Assembly: GCF_040545805.1 (NCBI RefSeq)
Contig: NZ_JBEPMO010000003.1
Span: forward strand, 62,001-126,000
Direction: 5' to 3'
Length of the DNA: 64,000 nucleotides
From: Moheibacter stercoris
Lineage (GTDB): Bacteria; Bacteroidota; Bacteroidia; Flavobacteriales; Weeksellaceae
Below, in pieces: positions 32,791 to 42,090 of the stretch. The translations under genes were made by a program, and so were the position numbers. The notes beneath the pieces were generated by a model that was given only the letters and a program-made list of their open reading frames with translations, did not search any database and was not told where the DNA came from. Numbering within the stretch: position 1 is the first letter of the stretch; each line of letters opens with the position of its first letter.

Positions 32791-32821
32791 CTTTATTTCT
32801 TTTCTTGACGATTAAACTTAA

Positions 32822-33544
32822 TTAACGTGCTTGTCTTTTTCTATCGCCACCTCTTCTGCCTTCTGGCTTCTTTTTGCCTTGCTTCTTTTGCAAACCAACT
32901 AGTGGAGACAATTCACGTTTACCATATACTTCTCCTTTCATGATCCAAACTTTGATCCCCATACGACCATAGGTTGTATGCGCTTCACCAATGTGATAAT
33001 CAATGTCTGCACGGAAAGTTGACAAAGGAATACGTCCGTCTTTGTAAGACTCAGAACGTGCCATTTCAGCTCCGTTCAAACGTCCAGAAATTTGAACTTT
33101 GATTCCTTCTGCATTCATTCTCATTGCAGCGGCAATTGCCATTTTGATCGCTCTTCTATAAGAGATACGATTTTCAATTTGACGTGCAATGCTATCAGCT
33201 ACTAAAACTGCGTCTAATTCAGGACGTTTGATTTCAAAGATGTTGATTTGAACCTCTTTACCAGTGATTTTTTTCAACTCTTCTTTTAATTTATCAACTT
33301 CCTGTCCTCCTTTACCGATAATAATCCCGGGACGAGCAGTTGTAACGGTAACAGTAACTAGTTTCAATGTACGTTCGATATAGATACGAGAAACACCAGC
33401 TTTCGATAAACGAGCTTTTAAATACTCACGAATTTTAGCGTCTTCTGCGATTTTATCGCCGTAATCATTTCCACCGTACCAGTTTGAGTCCCATCCTCTG
33501 ATGATACCTAAACGATTTCCGATTGGATTAGTCTTCTGTCCCAT
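32822..33544 (-). CDS. rpsC: Ribosomal protein S3
   Basis: A 240-residue protein lining the mRNA entry. The KH domain includes TARPGIIIGKGGQEVDKLKEEL; the C-terminal domain includes ISGRLNGAEMARSESYKDGRIPLSTFRADIDYHIGEAHTTYGRMGIKVWIMKGEVYG. A basic tail KKQGKKKPEGRRGGDRKRQAR follows. One base after rplV. Confidence 0.98.
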   Translation of the reverse strand: MGQKTNPIGNRLGIIRGWDSNWYGGNDYGDKIAEDAKIREYLKARLSKAGVSRIYIERTLKLVTVTVTTARPGIIIGKGGQEVDKLKEELKKITGKEVQINIFEIKRPELDAVLVADSIARQIENRISYRRAIKMAIAAAMRMNAEGIKVQISGRLNGAEMARSESYKDGRIPLSTFRADIDYHIGEAHTTYGRMGIKVWIMKGEVYGKRELSPLVGLQKKQGKKKPEGRRGGDRKRQAR

Positions 33545-33545
33545 A

Positions 33546-33965
33546 TTACTTATTATCTACTTTTACTTTATCTTCTTTAGTTCCCAACACGATAGTTACG
33601 TGGTTTGAACGCTTTCTGATTCTGTGTGCTCTACCTTGAGGAGCTGTACGAATTCTCTTCAATTGACGTGCGCTATCAACATTGATAGTTTTAACAAACA
33701 AACCTGCTTCCTCTACGTCAGCACCTTCGTTTTTCACTTGCCAGTTAGCAATTGCACTCAATAAAAGTTTCTCCAATCTGTCAGAAGCATGTTGTTTTGA
33801 ATATTTTAAAATACCCAAAGCTTTTTGTACTTCTACACCACGGATGATGTCTGCTACCAATCTCATTTTACGAGGAGAAGTTGGGCAGTTATTCAACTTC
33901 GCGAAAGCAATACTCTTGTTTGCCTCTTGAATTTTTTCGTTGCTTATTCTTTTTCTAGATCCCAT
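33546..33965 (-). CDS. rplV: Ribosomal protein L22
   Basis: A 139-residue protein whose beta-hairpin reaches into the exit tunnel. LNNCPTSPRKMRLVADIIRGVEVQKALGIL and the hairpin RTAPQGRAHRIRKRSNHVTIVL are clear. The N-terminus has about 20 extra residues (MGSRKRISNEKIQEANKSIA) relative to short homologues, as in other Bacteroidota. Twelve bases after rpsS. Confidence 0.98.
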   Translation of the reverse strand: MGSRKRISNEKIQEANKSIAFAKLNNCPTSPRKMRLVADIIRGVEVQKALGILKYSKQHASDRLEKLLLSAIANWQVKNEGADVEEAGLFVKTINVDSARQLKRIRTAPQGRAHRIRKRSNHVTIVLGTKEDKVKVDNK

Positions 33966-33977
33966 TGTCTTCTACTC

Positions 33978-34256
33978 TTATTTTTTACCTTTATTTTTTG
34001 CACCTGCGTGCCCTCTAAACGTACGAGTTGGAGCAAATTCGCCCAATTTGTGTCCTACCATGTTTTCAGTTACATAAACAGGAATAAATTGTTTCCCGTT
34101 GTGAACCGCGATTGTCTGTCCTACGAAATCTGGAGAAATCATAGAAGCTCTTGACCAAGTTTTGATAACGTTTTTCTTTCCAGATTCTACGTTAGCTTGA
34201 ACTTTCTTGTCTAATTTATAATGGATAAAAGGTCCTTTCTTTAATGAACGTGCCAT
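33978..34256 (-). CDS. rpsS: Ribosomal protein S19
   Basis: A 92-residue head protein. MARSLKKGPFIHYKLDKKVQ, TWSRASMISPDFVGQTIAVHNGKQFIPVYVTENMVGHKLGEFAPTRTFRGHAG are standard. Three bases after rplB, so probably coupled. Confidence 0.98.
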   Translation of the reverse strand: MARSLKKGPFIHYKLDKKVQANVESGKKNVIKTWSRASMISPDFVGQTIAVHNGKQFIPVYVTENMVGHKLGEFAPTRTFRGHAGAKNKGKK

Positions 34257-34259
34257 AGA

Positions 34260-35081
<822 letters not shown>

Positions 35082-35187
35082 TTAAAATTAGTATTTTGTA
35101 GATTGTATCTTGTTTTTGTTTTAATGATTGAATGAATTTCCAGTCCAAACCAAATCCATTTTACTTTCTACGATTATACATTATTAA

Positions 35188-35472
35188 TTAACTAAACAAA
35201 TCGATTTCTTGTCCTTCTGCAACATGAATGATTGCTTTTTTCATTTTGTTGGTTTTCCCAACTTGCAATCCAGTTTTTGTATAACGAGTTTTTACTTTTG
35301 GAGCAAAAATCATTGTACTTACTTTGGTCACTGTTACACCATAAGCTTTTTCAATTGCTTCTTTGATTTGCAATTTGTTCGCTTTAGGACTTACATAAAA
35401 CGAATACTGGCTTAACAACTCGCTTGAATTGGTTGCCTTTTCTGAGATTACGGGTCTAATTAAAACTGACAT
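35188..35472 (-). CDS. rplW: Ribosomal protein L23
   Basis: A 94-residue exit-tunnel protein, the docking point for trigger factor and SRP. MSVLIRPVISEKATNSSELLSQYSFYVSPKANKLQIKEAIEKAYGVTVTKVSTM is the family pattern. Ten bases after rplD. Confidence 0.97.
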   Translation of the reverse strand: MSVLIRPVISEKATNSSELLSQYSFYVSPKANKLQIKEAIEKAYGVTVTKVSTMIFAPKVKTRYTKTGLQVGKTNKMKKAIIHVAEGQEIDLFS

Positions 35473-35482
35473 ATCTTTCGTT

Positions 35483-36112
35483 TTATTTGCTTAAATTATC
35501 TTGAATTGACGCTAATGAACCTTCTAAGAATACAACTTCTGAAGCATTGATCATGTCATATACGTTCAATTCTGAACTATTCACAACTTTTGCTTTTTGT
35601 AAGTTACGAGAAGATAAATAAACGTTTTTGTTAGCCTCTCCCAATACGAAAAGAGCTTTTTTATTATCTAAACCTAAGGCTTTCAATACACTGATGAATT
35701 CTTTTGTTTTTGGAGCTTCAAATGTGAAGTCTTCTAAAACTTTGATTTCATTATCTTTCAATTTCTGGCTCAATACAGATTTTTTAGCCAATCTTTTTTG
35801 AGCTTTATTCAATTTAAAGTCATAGCTTCTTGGTCTTGGACCGAACACTCTACCTCCTCCTCTGAATACAGGAGATTTAGCAGAACCTGCACGAGCTGTA
35901 CCTGTTCCTTTTTGCTTCTTAATCTTACGAGTAGATTTTGCAATTTCAGCACGCTCTTTAGCTTTATGAGTTCCTTGACGTTGTGCAGCTAAATATTGTT
36001 TCACTTCCAAATAAACAGTATGCTCACTTGGCTCGATTCCGAATACTGAATCATCTAAAGAAACTTTCTTTCCAGTCTCTTTACCTTGTATGTTAAGTAC
36101 TGCTATTTCCAT
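35483..36112 (-). CDS. rplD: Ribosomal protein L4
   Basis: A 209-residue protein whose loop reaches the exit tunnel. KKQKGTGTARAGSAKSPVFRGGGRVFGPRPRSYDFKLNKAQKRLAKKS is diagnostic. It overlaps the end of rplC by ten bases. In Escherichia coli L4 represses the S10 operon through the leader; here the leader available to it would be that of rplC, since rpsJ is transcribed elsewhere. That regulatory role is inference. Confidence 0.98.
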   Translation of the reverse strand: MEIAVLNIQGKETGKKVSLDDSVFGIEPSEHTVYLEVKQYLAAQRQGTHKAKERAEIAKSTRKIKKQKGTGTARAGSAKSPVFRGGGRVFGPRPRSYDFKLNKAQKRLAKKSVLSQKLKDNEIKVLEDFTFEAPKTKEFISVLKALGLDNKKALFVLGEANKNVYLSSRNLQKAKVVNSSELNVYDMINASEVVFLEGSLASIQDNLSK

Positions 36113-36729
36113 CTTCTAATAATTACGTATGAATTTTTAGGACCAGGAACCGCACCTTTTACGATCAAAAGGTTTTGTTCTTTGTCTATCTTTACTACAT
36201 TTAAGTTCTGAACGGTAACGTTTTTACCTCCCATTCTACCCGCCATACGCATTCCTTTGAATACTCTTGATGGATCTGAACCCGCACCAATAGAACCTGG
36301 CGCTCTTAAACGATTATGTTGACCGTGAGTAGCTTGACCAACACCACCAAAACCATGACGTTTTACAACCCCTTGGAAACCTTTACCTTTAGAAACACCT
36401 GTAATATCAACATACTCGCCTTCACCGAATAAGTCAACCGTTACTTCTTTTCCTAACTCTAATTCGTCAACAAAATCTCCATAAAATTCCACCAATTTCT
36501 TTTTTGGTGTAGTTCCTGCTTTTTTGAAGTGTCCCTTCAAAGCAGCAGAAGTGTTCTTCTCTTTTGCGTCATCGAAACCTAATTGAACAGATTTGTATCC
36601 GTCCTTCTCTTCGGTTCTGACCTGTGTCACGACGCAAGGACCTGCTTGAATGATGGTACAAGGAATATTTTTCCCGTTTTCATCAAACAAAGAAGTCATC
36701 GCAATCTTTTTACCAATGATACCTGACAT
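36103..36729 (-). CDS. rplC: Ribosomal protein L3
   Basis: A 208-residue protein that organises the peptidyl transferase region. MSGIIGKKIAMTSLFDENGKNIPCTIIQAGPCVVTQVRT and the RHGFGGVGQATHGQHNRLRAPGSIGAGSDPSRVFKGMRMAGRMGGKNVTVQNL stretch identify it. It is the first gene of its unit, with its own consensus promoter at 36830-36860, because rpsJ, its usual upstream neighbour, is 6.6 kb away. Confidence 0.98.
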   Translation of the reverse strand: MSGIIGKKIAMTSLFDENGKNIPCTIIQAGPCVVTQVRTEEKDGYKSVQLGFDDAKEKNTSAALKGHFKKAGTTPKKKLVEFYGDFVDELELGKEVTVDLFGEGEYVDITGVSKGKGFQGVVKRHGFGGVGQATHGQHNRLRAPGSIGAGSDPSRVFKGMRMAGRMGGKNVTVQNLNVVKIDKEQNLLIVKGAVPGPKNSYVIIRRWK

Positions 36730-36766
36730 TTTCTAATGTTGTTTTTATATTGTTTTAATCTCTTAT

Positions 36767-36824
36767 TTAGCGGGTTTGCGTATTATCTATTTGTGAATTA
36801 GGCATAGTTCACCCCCAAAAAAGA
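36767..36824 (-). promoter_or_regulatory. rplC leader with hairpin and 12-codon upstream reading frame
   Basis: The roughly 95-base leader contains GTGAA / TTCAC arms around a ten-base loop, and within it an ATG (36805) opening a 12-codon frame, MPNSQIDNTQTR, that stops at 36767. No T run follows. It might be a site for L4-type control; nothing shows that the short frame is translated. Confidence 0.35.
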
Positions 36825-36829
36825 GTGTG

Positions 36830-36860
36830 CAAAAATAGTAAATATTTTATTCAGTGCAAA
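36830..36860 (-). promoter_or_regulatory. Promoter of the rplC-rpsN unit
   Basis: Minus strand: TTTG (36857-36860), 19-base spacer, TATTTTTG (36830-36837). Full consensus. The remaining non-coding bases to 37183 hold a 24-base copy of a repeat (36870-36893) and the promoter region of the kinase gene. Confidence 0.9.
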
Positions 36861-36869
36861 TTTTATCTA

Positions 36870-36893
36870 AGTATTTTTTAGAGAATATTTTAA
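36870..36893 (+). repeat. 24-base direct repeat, copy A
   Basis: Begins AGTATTTTTTAGAGAA and ends ATTTTAA. It matches 41475-41498 at 23 of 24 positions in the same orientation. It lies just beyond the rplC promoter. The two copies bracket the kinase-regulator-glycosyltransferase block. Confidence 0.7.
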
Positions 36894-37052
36894 TCTGTTT
36901 TTGTCAACATTTTCAGTTTTTGACATCTTATTCACTTTCAATTACTTAATTAGAAATATTCTCTGCAGCAATTTTGAAGGTAATTTTCCTCTGCAATTCC
37001 TTATTTATTCAATCTTTACTCCTTCTTAACAATACCTATCTAAATTAATTTG

Positions 37053-37060
37053 TAGTTTTG
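37053..37060 (+). promoter_or_regulatory. Candidate -7 box of the histidine kinase gene
   Basis: TAGTTTTG matches TAnnTTTG; about 117 bases of leader would precede the ATG at 37184. No good -33 box. Confidence 0.4.
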
Positions 37061-37183
37061 AATTTGGTTCGGGTAATCTCCTCTCTTCTTATTTACCATT
37101 ACATTTGGATTTAAAAAGCTGAATGAATCAATAAAAATTAAAACCTTGAATCGTTTGCATAAAGATTTAAGTGAACATATTCA

Positions 37184-38896
37184 ATGAAATTTCATTATCA
37201 ACATAGAAAAAGAATTCATTATACCTTAATTGCGAGCATCGTTCTCATACAGCTCATCATTTTGGTATTTTTCTATAATGAATATTTTAATGAACGAAAA
37301 TTGGAAGCAATTGAAACCCAAATTCAAGAATCCAAAGAACTTCAATTACTAACTGGGAGTGCACAAAAGGAATTGTCATTGGCTCAATCCAATTTGCAGA
37401 AGTATGTAAGCACACAAAATAAATCCTATTTGGAGGAATATTTTCAATCACTCAGAAATCTATCGAACAACATTGACAGTATTGAAAATTCAGAAAATTT
37501 GCATTCTTCTAGTAAATCTGGCTTACAAAAAAAAGATTCTAAAGATTTACAACATCCCAATAATTTGGAGGAATTGATAGATTCAACCTATTTAGTTTCT
37601 CAACAAAAAATCGTCATCAAAGATCCACCGAAAATCAAAGAAATTGAACTAAAGGAACAACCAATTATTCCAGAAGTCGAAGTACATCATATTTCGGACA
37701 GTGTCAACAAGAAAAAATTATTTCCACGATTGAAAGATGCTATTACGGGAAATGTAGACGTAAAACGTGATACTACCATTATCATTGCAAAATTTCAAAA
37801 GGAGATTGACACGGCTCATGTGAAATTGGAAATTGACAGTACGCTCAATGTTGTCAATACTCATTATCAAAAAGAATTTGAAAAATTTAAAACTCAAATT
37901 AATTTAGCAGACCAACAAAATAAAAATCTACATAAGGTATATATCAATTTAATTGAACATAGCAATAACCTTATGCGAATCTATGAAGGAAAAGTAGAAG
38001 ACCATAACAATGATTTAGAAGAGCAATATTCCATTCAGAATTCTTTGAATGAAAAGATTCGAAAATTCACGGTTCTAGGTTTGATGATCGCCATGTTAAT
38101 TGTTTTGGGTATTTTGATCTATTATACCAAACTAACTTTTCAAGTTGAAAAAGCTTTGAAAGAAGCCAATGTGAAGGTCGAACAAAACTTGAATTTTAAA
38201 AATCGAATTTTGGGCATGTTAAGTCATGAGGTCCGCGGTCCTTTGAAAATCATCAATATCTTCATCCAGCGAATTCAAAAAAGGACAGATGATCAAAAAA
38301 TAATAGATTACCTGAAATCGATAGAGTTTACCAATAATTCCTTGTTGATTCAAGCCAATCAGATTTTGGATTATACCAAAAATCAGGAAAAACCATTGGA
38401 ACTTCATCCCAAAACATTTGAATTGAAAAACGAAATTCAATCTTTATTGACCATGTTTCGTCCTTATATTGAATCTCGAAACAATGAATTTATATGCGAT
38501 ATAAACATTAAGGAAGATTATGTTGTCAATTCAGACAATATCAAAATCCATCAATTGTTCATCAATATTTTGGGTAATGCCAACAAGTTTACAGAAAATG
38601 GACAGATACGAGTAGTTTGTGAAATCAAGGAACTTCCAACTCAACAAATTCAATTAAACGTTTCCATTATAGATACTGGAATTGGAATATCTCAACATGA
38701 TTTGAAAAAAATATTTGAGCCATATTACCAAGGAATTCTTTTAGATGAAATCGAAAATTTTGGGGCAGGATTAGGTTTAAGTTTGTGCAAAGAAATTGTC
38801 CAGCTCTTCAATGGAACAATTTATGCGGAAAGCGAACTCAACAAAGGAACAAAGGTTTCTTTTGAAATATTTTTAGATTTGCAACATGACAACTAG
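37184..38896 (+). CDS. Membrane sensor histidine kinase
   Basis: A 570-residue two-component kinase. Residues 14-34 (YTLIASIVLIQLIILVFFYNE) and about 294-317 (VLGLMIAMLIVLGILIYY) are membrane segments enclosing a roughly 260-residue helical, charged extracytoplasmic region with coiled-coil character. The HisKA box is MLSHEVRGPLKIIN with phospho-accepting His348. The ATPase domain has the N box LFINILGNANKFTENG, G1 DTGIGIS, and G2 GAGLGLSLCKE. It overlaps the response regulator by 11 bases. The signal is unknown. It lies in the block inserted between rplC and rpsJ. Confidence 0.93.
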   Translation: MKFHYQHRKRIHYTLIASIVLIQLIILVFFYNEYFNERKLEAIETQIQESKELQLLTGSAQKELSLAQSNLQKYVSTQNKSYLEEYFQSLRNLSNNIDSIENSENLHSSSKSGLQKKDSKDLQHPNNLEELIDSTYLVSQQKIVIKDPPKIKEIELKEQPIIPEVEVHHISDSVNKKKLFPRLKDAITGNVDVKRDTTIIIAKFQKEIDTAHVKLEIDSTLNVVNTHYQKEFEKFKTQINLADQQNKNLHKVYINLIEHSNNLMRIYEGKVEDHNNDLEEQYSIQNSLNEKIRKFTVLGLMIAMLIVLGILIYYTKLTFQVEKALKEANVKVEQNLNFKNRILGMLSHEVRGPLKIINIFIQRIQKRTDDQKIIDYLKSIEFTNNSLLIQANQILDYTKNQEKPLELHPKTFELKNEIQSLLTMFRPYIESRNNEFICDINIKEDYVVNSDNIKIHQLFINILGNANKFTENGQIRVVCEIKELPTQQIQLNVSIIDTGIGISQHDLKKIFEPYYQGILLDEIENFGAGLGLSLCKEIVQLFNGTIYAESELNKGTKVSFEIFLDLQHDN

Positions 38897-39539
38897 TTCA
38901 AACGAATCCTACCATTTCTTATTGGCAGATGATCATACTATCGTTAGACAAGGAATTGAAATGATTCTGGAAGATATTAACGAAGAAAATCAAATCAAAC
39001 ATGCTTCGAGCCTTCAGCAAATTCTTCAAAACCTTCAAGCCTATTCGTTTGACTTTGCGATACTCGATGCGCAAATGCAAGATGGGAATTGTTTAAGCAT
39101 TTTACCCGAAATCAAAAAAATTCAGCCCAACCTAAAGGTCATGATGTTCACCAGTTTTGAAGAAGAAACTTATTCGTTGAAATTTATACAAGCAGGTGCA
39201 GACGGATTTCTAAGTAAGCTTAGCAACGAATGGGAAATCAGAAAAGCGATTGAATCCTTAATTGCAAACGGACAGTATTTCCCTCCTTTCACTGAAAAAT
39301 TATTGAGTATAGCTCCACAACACAATGATTTTTTAAATCCTTTCAAACGTTTATCTGATCGCGAAATGCAAATTGTTGAACTCTATGCAAAAGGTTGGGG
39401 AAATTTAGAAATCGCCAATCAATTGGAATTGAAACAAAATACTGTCAGTACATTTAAGAAAAGAATTTTTGATAAATTGGAAATCGATAATTTGGTTTCT
39501 TTGGTTGAATTGTTCAAAATTCATCATCCCAATTCCTGA
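38886..39539 (+). CDS. NarL/LuxR-type response regulator
   Basis: A 217-residue regulator paired with the kinase by gene overlap. The receiver domain has the acidic pair Asp15/Asp16 (LLADDHTIVRQG), phospho-acceptor Asp61 (AILDAQMQDG), Ser90 and Lys111. The C-terminal LuxR-type helix-turn-helix runs from LSDREMQIVELYAKGWGNLEIANQLELKQNTVSTFKKRIFDKL. A perfect 20-base dyad just after its stop, upstream of the glycosyltransferase gene, is a candidate binding site. Confidence 0.93.
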   Translation: MTTSSNESYHFLLADDHTIVRQGIEMILEDINEENQIKHASSLQQILQNLQAYSFDFAILDAQMQDGNCLSILPEIKKIQPNLKVMMFTSFEEETYSLKFIQAGADGFLSKLSNEWEIRKAIESLIANGQYFPPFTEKLLSIAPQHNDFLNPFKRLSDREMQIVELYAKGWGNLEIANQLELKQNTVSTFKKRIFDKLEIDNLVSLVELFKIHHPNS

Positions 39540-39542
39540 AAT

Positions 39543-39562
39543 TTGTAGATAATTATCTACAA
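39543..39562. promoter_or_regulatory. Perfect 20-base dyad between regulator and glycosyltransferase
   Basis: TTGTAGATAATTATCTACAA is fully self-complementary. It has no loop and no T run, so it reads as an operator rather than a terminator. It lies about 60-80 bases before the glycosyltransferase start, a position suited to activation by the adjacent response regulator. Confidence 0.55.
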
Positions 39563-39624
39563 GCATTTCGACATACATCGAACGCATTTCGTTCTTTCTC
39601 TAGTCTATTCCCTATTACTTTGTG

Positions 39625-41034
39625 ATGAGTGATTTCAATGTGATAAATATGGAAAAGACAATAGTAGATGAATCCAATTTTCAACCGTCCAAAAGGACAT
39701 TTTCTCTGGCCAATTTAAAAGATTTACGAAAGCGTGATTTTGGAATTTTAGTAGGTGTTCAAATTTTAATGTTTAGTGCGATCTATGCATTGAACAATTT
39801 CCGTCCTTATTTCGATGAGATACATTTTCAACGAATGGAAACACTTCCAGGAAGAATTTTGGTTTTCTTTTTATTGGCAACTCTAACCTTTCAAGTTCTA
39901 TTTTTATTTTATGTTGCCTATTTATACATCAAATACAAACCCATTGAATCTGTTTCAGATGAAGAACTACCGGTTTGTACCATAATTGTTCCTGCTTATA
40001 ACGAAGGGAAATTGGTATATGAAACCTTAAAAAGTATCTGTCAAAGCAACTACCCAAAAGAAAAATTAGAAATTATATCCATAGATGATGGTAGTAAAGA
40101 TGATACATGGGATTGGATTCAGAAAGCACATCAAGATTTAGATGGTCAAATCATCATTCACAAACAACCGCGTAATCGTGGGAAACGACATGCCTTGTAT
40201 CATGGATTTACAACAGGAAAAGGAGAAATTTTTATCACCATAGATAGTGATTCGGTTGTCGAGAAAAACACCATTCGCAATTTAGCAAGTCCGTTTGTTG
40301 TCAATGAAAATTGTGGGGGCGTTGCAGGAAACGTAAAGGTTTTGAATAAAAAGCAAGGAATCATTCCCAAAATGTTGAATGTAAGTTTCGTCTTTAGTTT
40401 TGAATTCATAAGAGCTGCTCAAAGCTCGTTGGGATTTGTACTTTGTACTCCTGGCGCTTTATCGGCCTATAAAAGAGAAGCTGTTATGCATTCTTTAGAC
40501 GAATGGATCAACCAGAAATTCTTAGGAAGAGAAGCTACAATTGGGGAAGATCGTGCCATGACCAACTTTATTTTGAAACAAGGCTACGAAGTGAAATTTC
40601 AACGCAATTCCAATGTCTTAACCAATACGCCAACTGGATTTAAAACACTTCATAGAATGTTTACTCGTTGGGGACGTTCCAATGTAAGAGAAACTTTGAT
40701 GATGAATAAATTCGTATTTACGGACTTTAGAGAAAAAAATAAATTCGGGGCGAGATTTATATTCTTACATCAATGGTTGAAATTGCTTCTGGCTATTCCA
40801 TTAATAGTATTGATGTTTTATTTTCTGTTTTCTCATCCACTATTGTATGTAAGTTCAGCATTGGGAGCAACCTTTATATTTTCTAGTATACAGATGTTCT
40901 TTTTTACGAAACAATATAATTTCCTTGATGCTTTATGGGCATACCCCTATAGTGTTTTCTACTTGTTTGCACTATTCTGGATCTTTCCATTTTCCATTTT
41001 AACCGTAAAAAATGGAGGCTGGTTGACACGATAA
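39625..41034 (+). CDS. Membrane glycosyltransferase family 2
   Basis: A 469-residue inner-membrane processive-type glycosyltransferase similar to hyaluronan/poly-N-acetylglucosamine synthases. Two N-terminal membrane segments (about 30-47 and 72-98) precede the GT2 catalytic domain: CTIIVPAYNEGKLVYETLKSI, ISIDDGSKD, the metal-binding TIDSDS, the catalytic base motif GEDRAMT, and the acceptor-site RWGRSN (the Q/RxxRW-type motif). Hydrophobic segments follow at the C-terminus (about 383-465). It probably makes an exported polysaccharide; the sugar is not known. Start codons at 39622 (GTG), 39625 and 39649 (ATG) are all possible. It is a plausible target of the adjacent two-component pair. Confidence 0.88.
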   Translation: MSDFNVINMEKTIVDESNFQPSKRTFSLANLKDLRKRDFGILVGVQILMFSAIYALNNFRPYFDEIHFQRMETLPGRILVFFLLATLTFQVLFLFYVAYLYIKYKPIESVSDEELPVCTIIVPAYNEGKLVYETLKSICQSNYPKEKLEIISIDDGSKDDTWDWIQKAHQDLDGQIIIHKQPRNRGKRHALYHGFTTGKGEIFITIDSDSVVEKNTIRNLASPFVVNENCGGVAGNVKVLNKKQGIIPKMLNVSFVFSFEFIRAAQSSLGFVLCTPGALSAYKREAVMHSLDEWINQKFLGREATIGEDRAMTNFILKQGYEVKFQRNSNVLTNTPTGFKTLHRMFTRWGRSNVRETLMMNKFVFTDFREKNKFGARFIFLHQWLKLLLAIPLIVLMFYFLFSHPLLYVSSALGATFIFSSIQMFFFTKQYNFLDALWAYPYSVFYLFALFWIFPFSILTVKNGGWLTR

Positions 41035-41076
41035 AATACTATTCCTAACAACTATTAACCCTATTAATTTGTGAAT

Positions 41077-41103
41077 AAGGGTTAGCATATACTGCTAACC
41101 CTT
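41077..41103 (+). terminator. Hairpin after the glycosyltransferase gene
   Basis: AAGGGTTAGCA (41077-41087) / TGCTAACCCTT (41093-41103), a perfect 11-base-pair stem with a five-base loop, 43 bases after the stop. Only weak T content follows. The rest of 41104-41551 has no clear gene; it holds a palindrome at 41447-41467 and repeat copy B. Confidence 0.7.
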
Positions 41104-41446
41104 CTCACACACTAATACCAGTGGAATAAATTAGTATTCCAATCTTTACCATTAAAACAGCCTTAAGCTCATTCTAATGAATCAAAATCTAAAAAAATAA
41201 TTATATAACATTTCTTCATACTAAAATAGTTTGCTTATCAAATTGATTAGAATGTCAAGAATTCTTAGCAAGTCCGATATAAAGCAGATAGGAAATATTT
41301 ACAAACTAGATCAAAGAGCCTGGACTTTTCAAATAAAACTTTAAATTACATCTTTATTTAAGCGTTTAAACTTAGCGTGTATACAAATTGGAATTGAATG
41401 AAATTACAAAGGATTGATTTTCAGGTTGTTTTTAGTTGTTTTATAT

Positions 41447-41467
41447 GCACGGATTGCAAATCCGCGC
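41447..41467. repeat. Palindromic element near the HEPN gene
   Basis: Arms CGGATT and AATCCG around GCA, extended by GC at both ends. It resembles the element at 43357-43377 (both contain CACG-ATTG-AAATC-GCG with small changes). Similar short palindromes are scattered in Bacteroidota genomes. Confidence 0.55.
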
Positions 41468-41474
41468 TATCGGG

Positions 41475-41498
41475 AGTATTTTTTAGAGAAGATTTTAA
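41475..41498 (+). repeat. 24-base direct repeat, copy B
   Basis: Matches 36870-36893 at 23 of 24 positions, same orientation; a TGCAAAT lies 15-20 bases before both copies. Confidence 0.7.
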
Positions 41499-41551
41499 GG
41501 AATTTTGAAGGGAAAAGAAACAGAATTATAAAAGATTGATTTTCAAACAAT

Positions 41552-42070
41552 TTAAGATCGTAATTTGTTTTTGCTTTTTAAAAAATCTAAGAACTCTTGT
41601 AAAAACTGATTAGACTTTTCAAATATTTCTATCTGACCTTCTAATCTAGCAATATTTTTAGATCCATGAAATAAGTTATTCCTATATCGATATATTATGA
41701 TGAAACAAGCAAATAATTTATCGTTATCACTTGGTTGCTCTTTCTCTAATATTTCAATCAACCTTTCTTTATAACGTAAATCGGGGTTTCTATCTCTAAA
41801 GTTTAGGGATTGGAAATGAGTGTTTATTTCTCCATTAGTGAAATAACGGTTGCGAAAAAAACAGTAATAAAAAAAAACTGAATTGGGCAGTTTGTAAGAA
41901 TTCAGCAATTCGTTAAGTTTTTCTTCAATAATTTTTAAATTCGCATATTTATTACAAAAATATCTTTCAAATAAGCTCCAAAATAAAACGAAATTTTTTG
42001 CACTTTCAATTTTTTGGGAGCTAAATTCTAACCCTAAAAAAACATTTAACCAATTATTCTCATTTGACAT
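41552..42070 (-). CDS. HEPN-motif protein (candidate RNase)
   Basis: A 172-residue protein with no signal or membrane segment and helical composition. Near the C-terminus YRYRNNLFHGSKN contains the HEPN signature R-x4-H (Arg130, His135), in the form RNNLFHG that is common in HEPN-domain proteins. The N-terminal WLNVFLGLEF and FWSLFERYFCNKY fit the first helices. HEPN domains are frequent in toxins, anti-phage systems and RNA-processing enzymes, and intact R-x4-H usually means RNase capacity. The gene is strongly AT-rich and follows a lipoprotein gene by 20 bases. A partner antitoxin is not evident. Function is inferred from the motif only. Confidence 0.6.
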   Translation of the reverse strand: MSNENNWLNVFLGLEFSSQKIESAKNFVLFWSLFERYFCNKYANLKIIEEKLNELLNSYKLPNSVFFYYCFFRNRYFTNGEINTHFQSLNFRDRNPDLRYKERLIEILEKEQPSDNDKLFACFIIIYRYRNNLFHGSKNIARLEGQIEIFEKSNQFLQEFLDFLKSKNKLRS

Positions 42071-42090
42071 AGCACAAGACTGTAACTTAA

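Noticed and set aside
35082..35187. An extra promoter in the rplW-rplB gap
   Set aside because: No TAnnTTTG box or hairpin could be found in these 106 bases on the minus strand.
41252..41344. A 30-codon frame (MSRILSKSDIKQIGNIYKLD...) on the plus strand in the 41.0-41.55 kb gap
   Set aside because: No good promoter or leader, very short, and no recognisable family; not enough to call a gene.
41440..41480. tRNA-like look of the palindrome before the HEPN gene
   Set aside because: No cloverleaf, no TTCGA arm, too short; only a palindrome.
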